DNA of 64,000 bases from Eutypa lata (Eukaryota > Ascomycota > Sordariomycetes > Xylariales > Diatrypaceae). Shown piece by piece: positions 20,878 through 33,216 of this stretch. The position numbers and the translations under genes are program-made. Numbering within the stretch: position 1 is the stretch's first letter; every line of letters begins with the position of its first letter. The DNA is taken from contig JAKULF010000004.1 of the NCBI GenBank assembly GCA_022661535.1, forward strand, positions 2,356,001-2,420,000, written 5' to 3'. The notes beneath the pieces were generated by a model. The model saw only the letters and a list, made by a program, of their open reading frames with translations. It was not told where the DNA came from and made no database searches.

Positions 20878-23800
20878 GTTAGCGAGCTAACTTCGAAACA
20901 AAAACCCTTTAGTTGCTTCGTGGTAAGTAAATAAGCGCTAATGAAATTTGTTATAACTACCTTAGTTGGCACACGATGCTCCCGGGTGCGATCGATGAGA
21001 ATCTCCAAAGACACACAGTGGATATTTCTGATGTTAGACCCAGAGGGATCATACTGTGAGCTTGTCTGGGCTCAATTCGCGATTATGCCATCCACCTTAC
21101 TCAGAGTGGAGAAGTGTCGTTCAGAATGGTATTATTGTCTTACTCTCTATGCCTCGAGTTCAAGAAAGTCTCGTGTTTAGAGCCATGCTATAGGACTAGA
21201 AAATACGACATAGGAAGAGGAGGTAGATGCAGCAAACATGGAGGAGCACACCATCGAATCAGAGCTTGGACTTTAGACGTCGAGCACACGGATGTGGTCT
21301 GATAGGAAAGTTACCCCTATCAGCAAATTTGTAAATAGCCTTTTCTTGTACTCTATTATAGAAAAATGATGATGAGGGTAAAGAGTGCTTTGTTATTATC
21401 CCCCCGTTACCGTGCTACAACAAGATGTAGGTTGAGTATATGTTAATATGAGATTCTCACTAATGTTAGTAAAGTCTTGCTTCTGCTCAACCTGAAAATC
21501 AACACCCCAGCCTCCTGTTGTGGCTGCTTGTTGTCGAATATTGATACGGGGGTCACGGTGGTTTAAATAGGTATCAGGTTACTAGGTATGATGTAACAAG
21601 TATGTAGATTATATATTTGTAAGCCTCTGTACACGTAGCTAGGGAATAATCAAAGCGAGAGACAAGCTTCCTAACTACCGCAGTAAAGACTGGCGCATCT
21701 TCTACAGATGTTATGTACAACATTCCGATCTGTTCGTGTCTATGGGAATAGAAGATCAAGATGGAGAGATGAAAGATTGCATTTCGTTACGATACATCGT
21801 ATATAATTAGACTCTGAGGTCAAACCTGTACCTAGAGGTAGTAGAGTATTAGGCCCTTGAGCATTGAAGGTGTTTCTTCAAATCTTAACGAACTGTTGCT
21901 ACGACTGGTGTGTGTCTCTACTGGCATATTATGGGATAGTCCTTATTGCTTTCTATTGACTACCCTTGGTAATTACTCATTCTACTCGGAAACCTTAGCT
22001 ATTCTGTGTGACTATTCACATTACACGGCCTGTACTAAGCATGATTTAGAAAATGCCACTTTGCTATTCAAAGTTATTTTCGGCTGTAAGCTAAATCCTA
22101 TATCATACCAACGATTAATCCAACCCACATCTGCAGCAATAGCTATGTACTTACCTGTGCTCACTTACTAAATAAGGCTACATCTACCTATGTAGCTATT
22201 AGTGGCATCATATTGTCACTTAATAATAGTGAGGCAGCCGTATGTTCGTTCAACTTTCTGCTTCCCTCTTCACTACAAGTACGGGGTTACATTATCTAGC
22301 CAACCATAGAAAACGAATTCAAAAGTTATATTGTATTGGATTAAACGATCCCTAAAATAGGTAAGGTGTTACTTGTTCGGGGCCGAGGAATCTAATCAGA
22401 TCTGGCTCTGTAGTAAGATATGCAATGCAGGCAATATTCCTAGACATATGTTTCAAATCCTCTCACTAAACGAATTGTTAATAACTTTCATTTCAAATTT
22501 TTTTTTTAAAAAAAACTTCGTAATCCTCCCCCCACAGGAACAGGCTCTGTATCCATGCAAGTCCGAAAGAGTCCTGCTGGGTAAGAGGAACGAACAAGAA
22601 ATGTTCAAATATAGTACCCGGTTTGGATGTTCTTAAAATATATCGCAATGCAAGTCCCTACCGTACATCGGAGAGCTTGGGCGATAATAACCAGTGGATA
22701 TTTCGTATTTGCAAGTGCATTTATGCCCAGAGTTACAGAACCAAGATTTTAACGCGCCCCGATTAGCATAAACTTGATTCCCAAGCCCCATGGGCGGCCA
22801 CAGCCACCGTGGATCGTCGTCGTGGATCGTCGTCGCCGCCGATCCGGGAGACGGCCGACGATAACTAGATACTGGGGCGAACAAGACCGAACCAACCAGG
22901 CGGGCGGTTTTCTCGAACACGCTCCCCGTCTGCCCACCTACAGAGCGAGTTTGTCGGGTGATTTGGCTATAGCTCCCCCCCCCTGCCTTATAGTATCAAA
23001 GCGAGGGTCCGGTTAAGGTTTTGGACTGGGGCCGTATGTGATCGTGGCGAAGCACATAAATGGAAACAGGTTAAGTCCGCCAAGCCGAGTGACGAATCCC
23101 AAAGGAGCTAGTCCAGGGGTACGTGATGCTGCTCTGGGATTCTCTGCCCCGCGGTTCCACGGTCTGGGGGCCATTCATCCGGAATAGGAAACCTACACAG
23201 TACTAAGTTGGGTAAGTGTTGCGGAATCAATCATCTGAAGATCTAATTAGATGGCCTGCCTCTGATTAGATCTCTTTTGATCAATAACTATCGCTATCGC
23301 CATCTCCACCGTATCGTTAGAGCACTGGCAACCTGTTTACGGTGTGAGAATTAATATTTAAAACATTATATGAACGACGCCCTTGCTATCTCACTCATAA
23401 TTGAACCCCTAAATCTATAATATTATAAATGTGATTATAATGGTAACAATTTACGCGTATAGAACACCCTTCACCTAGGTAGTTGGGGGCCGCTGGGGTT
23501 GCTGACATGGGCTTTACTAGTTGGTGAGCACGAGCCATAGTTAACTCCACGACGGAAAGGATTCAGATCCGGAGGTCTGGCCAACTCAAAATGGTTCCTA
23601 GTTGGCGATGCAAGTTATTTCGTTATGGAGATAGGCAATGCTTAGGACATTTTTATGGCTCTTCCGATGGACGTTCTGTCATCTGTCACATTAACAACCC
23701 TTGTGCCTAGTAGATAGGCTGGTACGAAGAAGAGCATTATCGTAGGGGATAATGTGGAAATTTGCTGATGGACCATTGAATCGTCAAGATAGGTACCTCA

Positions 23801-26377
23801 GACGCCTGAGGCTTGATCATTTACGGATTTCCTACAATGAGCATCTCTGTAGGTTTAATGTTAGTAGGTCCGAGGGTTCGACAATTTTTGCCTTTTCTTT
23901 GAGTAGTGAATTGCTCGGTGCTTGCATCCGCTTCATGAAGCAGTGGCGTTGTATTCAAGCAAGATTCTTAGTCAATGCGGCTCGTATTCACCCCTCTTCT
24001 CCTGAACAGATGGATGTGTGACAGGGAGGGAGCACGGTTAACATGTATGTATTCAGCTAATGGACGCTTTTGAACTTGAGGGGACTTGGCAAGAGTCCAC
24101 ACAGACAGCCCGACAGGCTATCGGCCGGAGATAATAAATAATAACGGCTTCACAAGGTGCCAATCCTAGCCTCACGCTAATTGGGCAAATTCATATAGTT
24201 ATCGCTGCTAATTGTAGTTAAATGATCTCCGTTTACGAGACGCCACAGGATCAGATGAAGCCGCGTCCCAAATCCAACCGATTAGACACAAAACGAAACC
24301 ATAGGAAACATCTATGTATTGTATTGACTCAGGTAGAAGCGCCTAGGACGGCTCATAATTCTCCTGCCGCTTTCCTTCTGCTTAGAGGGGTAGGTAGTCA
24401 GGCCCTCATGGTCGAAACGTGAAACACGGCGTCAAGTAGGGGATATATCCTCCCCTGTTTAACCACTAAACTCGATAGCTCAGGTGGGATGGCACATGGG
24501 GTCCCACTAGGTCCTTACCGTCCTACAGGGGTCCCGAACCCCCTGAATCCATGTTTAAAGCTTGTGTCGTTGCTAACTGCCAATAGGAATTCGTACTTAT
24601 GCGGGGATGATGTGCACTAAACCAAAAGAGTCCTTTAAGACTTGAATGGTTGATGGAGATTGATTGGCTCCTCAGTTAGTGGGAAAGAAGAAGAAAAAGG
24701 GAGGGAGGGTAAAATGTCCGATGGAATATACTTAGAAGGAAAACTGAAAACTTCACGGTTAATCAATCAGACAGACGCACACTTCGGACGTCGAAAACTA
24801 GAATGTCTCTGATCAGAGAACACCCCGACGACTACTTAATCGGGACGAGATAGTGCGTATATCTCCGAATTGGCAATGGATACCGTGAGTTTGTCGTGGC
24901 GTTAGTGCACCTGTCACTCGCTTATTTACGTAGTAGGCACTTCACTGATCAATCAGGTCGACAACCGGATGCCACCAAACCATCAACTAATTTGAGGCTA
25001 ATGATATCCAAATCACTTCGGCACCGTCTAACCGTTCAGTATATAAGTACTAACTATATAACACTAATGCTATAATACCTGAGTTAATTGCTGCTAGTTG
25101 TGATAGGTAGCAAGGCCAGTCTGTTCTAGTATCTATTTAGTTTCCGAGGCCAAAGATAAACAAGTTAAACCAATCGGATATGATCTCATAACCAGCTGAC
25201 TTTGAAATGATCTTGATCGATTAGAGATCATTACCTACATATAAGTATGCTTGAGCTAGTATATGGTGTGCATGCGGTAGGCTAGCCTGCGGTGAACGTG
25301 ACTTGCACCTGAGCTAACTTACATTTATATGTAGGTACCGCATATAGTAAGTTCATGTTGCTATGTTTATAGTATAGAGCCCGAAACGATCCCTGCAACC
25401 CCTGGATCGAGGCATGGAGACCTACCACACCAACAAACTGCCGGTGCGTCTGTACCTGCATAAAATCCCGAGCAGTCGACAGTGGCTGTGCCCGTTTCAG
25501 GTGATAGGAACAGGTCGAACGACCACCACTGACTAAAAAAAAAAACCGTGATGGCTTCTCGGTTCACCTCATGTAGAGTGCTCGAGGCTCAAAACATATC
25601 GTCGCACGAGGAGAAACGCCGTCGATGCTAGTCTAAGGTTGCATCATTACCACCATCTGAATCCAAACCAACTACTATGTTTATCCACCATCCTTTAAGA
25701 TAGGATAATTAGGTTCCTGTTCCTCTGGGTTGCAGTGAGGATTTCTATTAAGTGCCAGCTTACTGTTTATGACCAGTGTTTTCATTTCGGAAAATGCCCT
25801 TCCATTCAGAACTATGAGCCTGGAACGAATGTATAGTAAAGGCTCACTAGAAAGCCATTAGAGAAGACTAGGCTCGTCGGCAATATTGCTCTCCTATTCG
25901 CTGAATTGTAACTAGTATACATGTTCTTATTCGGCTGCCGCCGGATTTACACACACTAGCACCCGGCGCCATCCCCTGGCTGAAATGTAGCCGCGCGCTG
26001 TCCATGAGGCGTTAGCACTTAAACGGATAGGCCGGGGGGCTCTCAACTTGAGTGGGCCCCTTGACGCCCCCCTTGTCACATCTCGGCCTTGCTCTTCTTT
26101 CGCGAAAGCCACCGTCCCATATAGCAACCCCCTGCCGGACTTGTTAGTAGCCATGGCCCTCCGACCAGTTTCCACTACCTACGCCTGTACATTAGAAGTC
26201 AAGTGTGAAGACTCCAAGGTCACCTTAGCCCGGATACATGGGCTAAGTAAGCTAAACATGGGGTCTCGAAAAGAAACAGCCATGTCTGAATCCTAGTCGG
26301 CCGATGACAAGGTCTGGCAGGAGGGGACCCCCGATCTGAGATTCTGTATGCATAGCAGTTCTATGTCGAGAGAGTTC

Positions 26378-26386
26378 TATATATGT
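26378..26386 (+). promoter_or_regulatory. Possible TATA element of CFEM gene
   Basis: The sequence ctatatatg is followed by a pyrimidine-rich stretch (about 26405-26530), a common arrangement before highly expressed fungal genes. It lies about 270 bp before the ATG, which implies a long leader. Weak evidence. Confidence 0.3.
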
Positions 26387-26622
26387 TGGGCCTCCCGGAG
26401 TAGCCATCAGGTTTGTTCTTCTCTTCACCTCTCACATCGATATTTTCTCCTCCCTCCACGGGCATTATTAACTCTAATTCTATTTTTGGGAAGTCAAGTT
26501 CATTCGTTATACTTGCTCCTATCCGATTCGTTCTTTGATATTTGAAAATCCATTGATTATATTATATCTACGGTCACTACACATAGTACATACCATACTA
26601 TACACCTATTTTCCCACCTAAA

Positions 26623-26644
26623 GGAGAAGAAGAAGAAGAAAAAA
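26623..26644 (+). repeat. GAA repeat in 5' leader
   Basis: About five GAA triplets followed by an A-run lie 12 bp before the CFEM gene ATG. Visible directly; possible effect on translation is speculation. Confidence 0.85.
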
Positions 26645-26655
26645 TTAAAGTCACA

Positions 26656-28689
26656 ATGAAGAACACCGCATCTCTCGTCGCCTTGGCTGCTGGCCTCAGC
26701 CAGGTCACAGCTACTGGCTTCGGCTCCGGCTTCGGCTTCCTCGACGCCCCGAAGTTCACCACCCCGGGCAACTCGGACAACTTCTGTCTTGATGACTGGA
26801 AGAACGGCTTTGACTGGTCGGACCTGGTTACCGGCTCTTTCGACTCGTACAAGGGCTTCAAGTGGAGTGGGTTCACCTGCGAGGACAAGTTCAGCAAGCG
26901 TGGGCTTGAGGAGCGCACCTTCGGCCAGGACAAGTGCATCGTCGGCAAGGCCACCAAGGAGAAGTCTTCCAGCCCCAGCATCAGCTGCGACACCAGCAAG
27001 GGTTCCAAGGACACCTCCATCAAGGAGTTCCACGTCCAGCCCGAGTTCGACTGCGACCTCGAATTCCACTACACCATGCCCGACGGCGGCAGCTGCAAGC
27101 ACCGATCTTCCTGCAGCAAGTCCGGTACTGTTGTCAAGAACAACCAGTGCGGTGGCGCTACTGATGTTACCATCGTCTTCCCGGATCAGCCCAAGCTTCC
27201 CGAGAAGAGCGGCTGCGACTTTGCTATCCCTTCCATGGTCTTCGACTGCGACAAGGCCAGCAGCACTGTATCGACTGCCACGGCTACTACGTACTCTGGC
27301 ACCACCGCCCCCCCTGCTACCATCACCACCAGCTCTGCCGTGATCACCTCGAGCGCTACTGAGGCTACCACCAGCAGTGTGGTCGTCGAGAGCAGCTCTA
27401 CCGTGGTTGAGTCTACATCTTCCGCTATCGAGAGCACTACGTACGGTGTCAGCTCGCCGCCTGCCAGTGAGACGACCTCTTCCGCCGTTGAGACCACTTC
27501 TGCCACTTCCGCCATTGAGTCTACCTCCTCCGCTGTGGAGAGCACCTCTTCTGCTGTGGAGAGCACGTCTTCAGCTATCGAGTCTACCACTTCGGCTGTC
27601 GAGTCTACCTCTTCTGCTGTTGAGTCGGTCACCACCTCAGCTACCGAGGCCACCACTTTCACTTCGGTCACCAGCTACATCACCACCAGCACCGTTTTCT
27701 CCACCATGACCTCGGTCATCACCAGCTGTGCTCCTTCCGTCACGGACTGCCCGGGTAACGCTAACAACACCGCTACCGTTACGTCGGTCGTTGCTATTTC
27801 GACCACTGTCTGCCCCGTCACTGAGACCATCACCAGCGTGTCCAGCCCTGCCGAGGTGCCCTCTTCGTACCCGACCGAGCTGCCCACCGAGTCCGTTCCC
27901 TCCACCACCGCTACTGCCACTGAGGGTGTTTCCTCCACTGAGGGCGTTTCTTCCACCGAGGGTGTCTCTTCCACCTCGCCCGCTACCCCCGTTGAGACCC
28001 TGCCCTGCCCCGGTGTCGTTCCTTCTTGCTTGAACACCTGGCTCAGCACCATCGGCTGCACGGACAACACCGACTCCAACTGCTACTGCCCGGACAAGTC
28101 TTTCGTCGACAACGTCTTCGACTGCCTGTACTCCCACGGCGAGTCTGACGAGGAGGTTTCCGAGGCCATCTCCTACTTCCAGGGTATCTGCGCCGGCCAC
28201 GCCAGCGAGAACCCCGGCATCGTCACCTACCCTGCCACCATCACCACCATCCTCACTGCCACCCCCACTGCTGTCCCCACCGCCGTCTACACCACCATTG
28301 AGGTCGTCGCCACAACGGTGGTTCCCTGCACCGGCAGTGCTGGCGAGTCTTCCAGCAGCACCGTCACCATCAGCACGCAGATGTCCGTTCCCGAGGTTGG
28401 CTTCACCACCGTCAGCAACAGCGTCGGCTCGACCTCCGTCGTGGTTGTCCCTGGCCCCAACACGCAGCCCATCGCTGCTACCACCCCTGCCACCGCTCCT
28501 TCCACCACTGCTGCGACTGCGCCGTACCCCACGGGTGCTTTCACCACCTTGACCACCCCCGCTCCGATCGCCGGCACTGGAAGTGTTTACCCCACTACCG
28601 CGCCCCCGATCGCGACTGCCGGTGCTGCTCGCATGGGAGCCGGTGTTGGCTTCCTCGGCGCTGTCGCCGTGGTCGTCGCTGCCTTGTAA
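26656..28689 (+). CDS. Secreted Ser/Thr-rich CFEM protein, predicted GPI-anchored
   Basis: A single 677-codon exon. Residues 1-19 are a signal peptide (SLVALAAGLSQVTA). Residues about 20-205 form a Cys-containing domain I do not recognise, rich in Gly/Phe at its start (TGFGSGFGF), with a possible Kex2 site (SKR) near residue 80. A Ser/Thr-rich stalk with SSAVEST-type repeats (about 255-330) and three EGVSST units follows. A CFEM domain lies at about 448-515 (CPGVVPSC, then GCTDNTDSNCYC, then FDCLYSHG, then GICAG). A second Thr/Pro stalk leads to a C-terminal hydrophobic tail with small residues (GAARMGAG before it), as in GPI signals. CFEM proteins sit in the cell wall or membrane and act in haem uptake, adhesion or host interaction. 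The Asp that axially binds haem in Candida Csa2/Rbt5 types may correspond to an Asp in TDNTDSN, but this is not established. Codon use is strongly biased, suggesting high expression. Confidence 0.85.
   Translation: MKNTASLVALAAGLSQVTATGFGSGFGFLDAPKFTTPGNSDNFCLDDWKNGFDWSDLVTGSFDSYKGFKWSGFTCEDKFSKRGLEERTFGQDKCIVGKATKEKSSSPSISCDTSKGSKDTSIKEFHVQPEFDCDLEFHYTMPDGGSCKHRSSCSKSGTVVKNNQCGGATDVTIVFPDQPKLPEKSGCDFAIPSMVFDCDKASSTVSTATATTYSGTTAPPATITTSSAVITSSATEATTSSVVVESSSTVVESTSSAIESTTYGVSSPPASETTSSAVETTSATSAIESTSSAVESTSSAVESTSSAIESTTSAVESTSSAVESVTTSATEATTFTSVTSYITTSTVFSTMTSVITSCAPSVTDCPGNANNTATVTSVVAISTTVCPVTETITSVSSPAEVPSSYPTELPTESVPSTTATATEGVSSTEGVSSTEGVSSTSPATPVETLPCPGVVPSCLNTWLSTIGCTDNTDSNCYCPDKSFVDNVFDCLYSHGESDEEVSEAISYFQGICAGHASENPGIVTYPATITTILTATPTAVPTAVYTTIEVVATTVVPCTGSAGESSSSTVTISTQMSVPEVGFTTVSNSVGSTSVVVVPGPNTQPIAATTPATAPSTTAATAPYPTGAFTTLTTPAPIAGTGSVYPTTAPPIATAGAARMGAGVGFLGAVAVVVAAL
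27482..27626 (+). repeat. Ser/Thr SSAVEST-type coding repeats
   Basis: Roughly six to eight imperfect units of 21-24 bp encode SSAVEST or SSAIEST variants in the stalk of the CFEM protein. Synonymous variation between units suggests ageing of an expanded repeat. Confidence 0.8.
27917..27976 (+). repeat. Three 18-bp EGVSST coding repeats
   Basis: Three tandem 18-bp units encode TEGVSS/EGVSST before the CFEM domain. Units differ mostly at synonymous positions. Confidence 0.85.
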
Positions 28690-30681
28690 GCAGTCATACC
28701 TGCCTAATGTTACCTCTTCCCAAAGGCAGGAGCGACATCATCGGACGACGACTATCAGACGATAGTTATCAGACGATCAACAACGCCGGATGGCCCTATC
28801 ACTATTAGGTAGTGGCTATCCCGAAGCATCTAAAATTCTTACGATCCTTACGAGCTATAGCATATTATTGGGGAAAAGAGGTTTTTATATATATCAATGT
28901 ACACATTGGATGGATGGAGCGTTAACAACCGCATCTTATTGCACCGCTACGGTTTTCTTGTATTTTGTCCTAGGAGTGCGTGATTCCCATTTTAGGGGGG
29001 ATGGGATCGCGTTGTAAGAAAAGAAAGGGAGGACGGTCGTGGAATTTAGGCCCGGCTCGTGTGAATATTGCCCCCATGTGGATGGATATCTTGTAGTAAT
29101 AGTTAATATACCCCTTAGAGAGCCGTTGCAAAAGAATACTTGTTCAAGAAGAAGAGGAGATCCTAGTGCGCTTTAGTGATAATTTTTGTTAACTTGTGAG
29201 TTGTACTTTGTCTTGGGTTTTGTAATAGATTGTTTATGTATGTAGCTTTTAAGATTAAATCAAACTCTCGTGAGCGCCTATTGCTTTCTACTGTTGCGTA
29301 CCCAAAGTACAAATCCATGACATATCTCTTCTAGTTTCTAGACTCCTTGCCTACGGCCACCTGCTCTATGATGGCTCATGAAGCCTTCTTGTGCGTACCC
29401 TTTTGTTTCACCTAGATGTTCTAATAGTCCAGTCAAGTAGACTTTATATTGCGTCTAACTGAGACTAACTTGTGCTTCTTTTTGCGTAGTGCTTGATGAG
29501 CTGTTTTTCTGTCAATGGCCACAAGTCCACTGCCCGAAGCAGTATTATACAATCACTATGTGTCAGCATTATTATGAGAAGTATCTGACCTAAATCACGA
29601 ACTATAAGACCGAGCCAAATCAGTATCAAAACAGGCCTTCGATAACCTATGAAAATAAATATTGCAAATGGTAGCTTGTAGCCATTCGTCGGGCATTAAT
29701 TATTCACAACGCTTATGTACTCATCGAAAACTCCCACATACTCAGTGATGACCTCTATGTAGTCGTCAATCACACTAGATTAACTTTTCTATCTGTATTG
29801 AATTTTCCTATGTACCCTGCTTGCCTTAGGAGGATACATTTTGTAGCCAAATAAGCTCTAAGCGTACAACGCATCTCTTATTTGCCATACATAATTTAGA
29901 CGATGTGATCTTGATCCATTGCTAACCTGGCGCTCCTCTAAACCCAATGATACTAGCAGTGTATTCACATTCCCGGGAAACAAAAGCTGAGATGATGTAA
30001 ACTTCTGCTTTACTACACTCATCATACGTTTACTACTGGATACTTCAACCATTTCCAAGCACTGCTCTTCATTATACATAACTGACTTTCCAGCTTCCAG
30101 TACTCCTAGGTGTAGCCAGAAGCCTTGCAGCATACATCACTGAACTATTGGTGCTTGGAGAATTCTAACACATTTTTCCGTCTTTACAAACATCGCATCA
30201 TATCTGGGTGTAGTAATTTCTACTCTTGCCCGCATAAAGCAAGAACGACATCATAGTCGTAGTTAGTCTTAGGGTTTTCTGCAATCTCGATTGCTCCTTG
30301 ATGCCTTATGCAGCTTCCTCGCAATTTTCCCTTCCAAGATAAGGCCAAAACTTTCCACAAACCTTTTCCCACCTACCATACATAATCCTAATCATCACAT
30401 TTTTGTTACCTTACAAACTCCCCATTGTCTCTCCCAAGACTTAGATCCTAACCATCTCGTATTGTCTCCCAGTCCCTTTCTCTTCATCTCTTATAGGACG
30501 TGAATCCAAACACACATTTGTACCCTGGGTCTAGGGGTGATCTGACTGTCACTGTGCGATAATTATCGTACTTAACTCTGAGAAGCATCACACACGGGTT
30601 TGAGGGTATCTTCAGCTACATTTTCCCCGTCACATACATCTAGGAACTCTCGCAACAATCCCCAAGTACCAGGACACGACG
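28690..30681. other. Intergenic region downstream of CFEM gene
   Basis: A 2.0-kb AT-rich stretch. The first few hundred bases should be CFEM 3'UTR, with a small tandem cgacgactatcagacgatagttatcagacgat near 28744-28777. ORFs at 28790-29017 (+) and 29858-30133 (-) have no features. The 30350-30500 part is pyrimidine-rich and may be the leader or promoter of the next gene. Confidence 0.5.
28744..28777. repeat. Short tandem repeat in CFEM 3' region
   Basis: Two close copies of a 15-16 bp unit containing tatcagacgat occur just after the CFEM stop codon. Visible directly; no function assigned. Confidence 0.6.
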
Positions 30682-32368
30682 ATGCCTTTGCCTCAGCGTA
30701 AAAACAGCCACCCCCAGTACGGGGTGACGCAGCTGAATCATGGCCAGTCTCCATTCTTGCGACTCCCCCTTGAGGTAAGAAACTGCGTGCTCTCTTTTAT
30801 TTTCCGCCTTTTTCTTCTTCTTTCACCCTCTGCTATCCTATCATACATCGTCTATGATTAGAGTAGCTTATATCATGATTTGCCTCTATTATCTTGAACC
30901 TAGCCGTTAATCTTCGTGTATCCATACTAATTTCTGTGGTCTCTAGGTCCGCCTCATGATCTATGCATATGCTGTCACCGTCAACTTCCCCATCCATCCA
31001 TGCCAAGTAGCAGAGCGTTCGAACCAGTTCACCTGGAGAGGAGTCCGCCGCTGCTACGCCTTCCCGAACTGCGTTTGTTCGCCTGCCCCATGGTTTCGGA
31101 ACTGGACTATCCCCACAGTCAGCCAGCTCATGCTCTCCTGCTCAAGCATATGCTACGATCTTGAGAGAAGCCTCATTTTCTATCGAGCCAACACCTTCCG
31201 GTTCTGCGGCTTCCAGGAAGTCATCACATTCATGGCATCAATCACCAGTGCAAAGCGGAGCTCTATCTGTCGTGTCATTCTCGACATGAACGATCAAGGT
31301 GTTAGAGCGGACCCGGTTTATAGAACGTATATAGATTGGAACAGCTACTTGAATTCATCTAAGGGGGTAAAGGAACACACGGATGCTGCTGTATTCCTGC
31401 AGGAGTGTGTAGATCTTCAGTACCTCACTTGCATCTTCAACTTCGACAAACTGTGGCAGTCTGCAGGTCAGTTACGAGACTTCCTTGCACTGATTCGCTA
31501 CGAATGTATGAATGCAAGTCGCACGAAGCCATCGATCTGGAACATACCTACGGTGGATTTCTTGATCTACCTCGACCACCATCACAGACCCATCCGGCTT
31601 TCGCAGGCTACGAGCGCCGTCCTCGACCAACATCTTCCGTTGCAGGATTCTGCCCATTCCTTGTCGTTCCGGTGTGCTAGAGCGATGCTCGTTTCGAGAC
31701 AGATTTCGCTTGCCATCAAAAGTCGAGAAATGCTGCTTGAGAACGAACACGTCCGCGATCCGCGATTGGAGACAGGTCGAATGATGAAGCTGTTGCTCCC
31801 TCCCCGTTACCTGCAAGAGGCCATCCGAGATGCGCCTCTCGACTTCTCTGGCGATGACCGCGCGGCCCTCGATAGGATGAATAGCTCTGCTGGTTCTGTC
31901 TCGTCTCGGACGAGACAGCAGGTGGAGAGGTCGAAGAACGTCAACCAGCTGGGTGTCATTCCGCCGCGACCCGTTGCCAAATACGACGCGGAAGGACTCG
32001 TCACCTGGGAGATCCGGAAGATCGGGGACATTCGGTTTCGCGAGGGCAAGTTTCAGTGCCAGGTCTATTTTGCTCCACCGGCCGGGGTCGTCTGGGAGGA
32101 TCTGGAGTCGCTGTTTTCCTGCGACGGGTTGAAGGCCCTGAGAGTCTATTATCAGAATTTCTTCCGCTGCACGGGTACAAAGCTGGCATCTCGTCGACTA
32201 CGGCGCCTTCGAAGTCTACCTACTCCGAGACAGGTTTTCGCGATGGCTCGCGGGTGGCTTGCCCCGTTGGCTGAGGAGAACAAGCGATTATGGAAGGCGA
32301 TTGTCCGCGACTGGGATGCATTGCAAACTAAGCACGACGCCTATCTCGCTCTCCTCGAGGGGGCCTAG
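30682..32368 (+). CDS. 2EXR/F-box-like protein of unknown function
   Basis: Exons 30682-30774 and 30947-32368 with a 172-bp phase-0 intron (GTAAGA donor, ACTAAT branch, CTCTAG acceptor) give 504 residues. The intron falls inside the diagnostic motif SPFLRLPLEVRLMIY, typical of fungal 2EXR or DUF7730-type proteins related to F-box modules; this both fixes the frame and supports the splice. The rest is soluble, with Cys scattered through the first 130 residues (RRCYAF, CVCSPAPWF, MLSCSSICYD) and a basic C-terminus (CTGTKLASRRLRRLR). No catalytic motif is visible. Such genes are abundant and rapidly evolving in filamentous ascomycetes; most have no known role. Start ATG chosen because it precedes the motif in frame. 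Confidence 0.75.
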
Positions 32369-33216
32369 GGGAAGGGACAGAATAGGAAGTGGGACGACAT
32401 GTGTCGTCACAGCTGTGTTGTCCCATGGGATGAACCGGGAAATTTCAGAAGGAGGATTAAAATACGGTATATGCAGGGCTTGAGATATTTCTTTTTTCCC
32501 TACCATTAGACAGAAGGAGGTTAGGCCCAGATGAGTCAACATGACTTCTCATTGTAATGAGGTCTAGTGCCAGCATGGCCTGATTTCGGATTTTCTACTC
32601 CTACGATTGTATTTTTATTTGTTTTGTTACTAGAAGAAAAGAAAAAGGAGCTTCAGCAGCTCAAGTGCCCCTCATAGACAGCCGTGCTCGTGCAGCATCG
32701 GTTTTTCATAGTATTATTCACTACTACTCTGCGTTTCCTTTCCCCATCTATTACTTAGCTTGTCTAGGAGCCCTTAAAGTGAGTTGGTCGTTTCTATCTG
32801 CATTCGGGTTCACTCTATCAGAGCCTGACATTCAATTCTACCTTTTGTATGAGTTCGGATGTTCTACTCGCCTGATGGCAAACCGTATCCAGAGGAGGAC
32901 CATTTGGCACTAGTAACAATTTTCAGCCGTCTTCATCGTCTCAACTCGTCATAATGCAGATGCTGGCCAGCTCCTAAAGACTCATTAAACTGCTAGTATA
33001 AAATAGAACATTTCTTGCTCCATGGGTTTCATTCGTCTGAACAAGCGTCGTTGTTTTCGATGCTAAATATGTAGCCGCTAATCCGATATGTATACGTATG
33101 GGTGTCTGCCATGCAATGATGTAGAATCTCTCGGACCGTGAATTTCTGCTCTACTCTACGTTATCTTAATAGATGTCTCAGAACATATATGATTAGCTTT
33201 CAGTATGTAACTATGT
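32369..33216. other. Intergenic
   Basis: An 848-bp AT-rich region between convergent genes. A small ORF at 32665-32913 (+) lacks any feature. Nothing else noted. Confidence 0.5.

Larger units (their letters stand above)
20878..26655. other. 5.8-kb gene-free AT-rich region
   Basis: Only short ORFs (60-104 codons) without domains occur. Local features: a T/A homopolymer junction near 22498-22516, a CGTCGTGGAT tandem pair near 22808-22830, and several C- or G-runs. I found no terminal repeats, reverse transcriptase or transposase frames. It could be old, decayed repeat DNA or long regulatory sequence upstream of the CFEM gene. Confidence 0.5.

Noticed and set aside
27482..27976. Possible CRISPR-like or satellite array
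   Set aside because: The repeats are in-frame Ser/Thr codons with no spacers; this is a eukaryotic coding repeat.
27186..28200. Minus-strand Val/Glu- and Gly/Arg-rich ORFs
   Set aside because: Antisense to the CFEM gene repeats; composition is a by-product of Ser/Thr codons.
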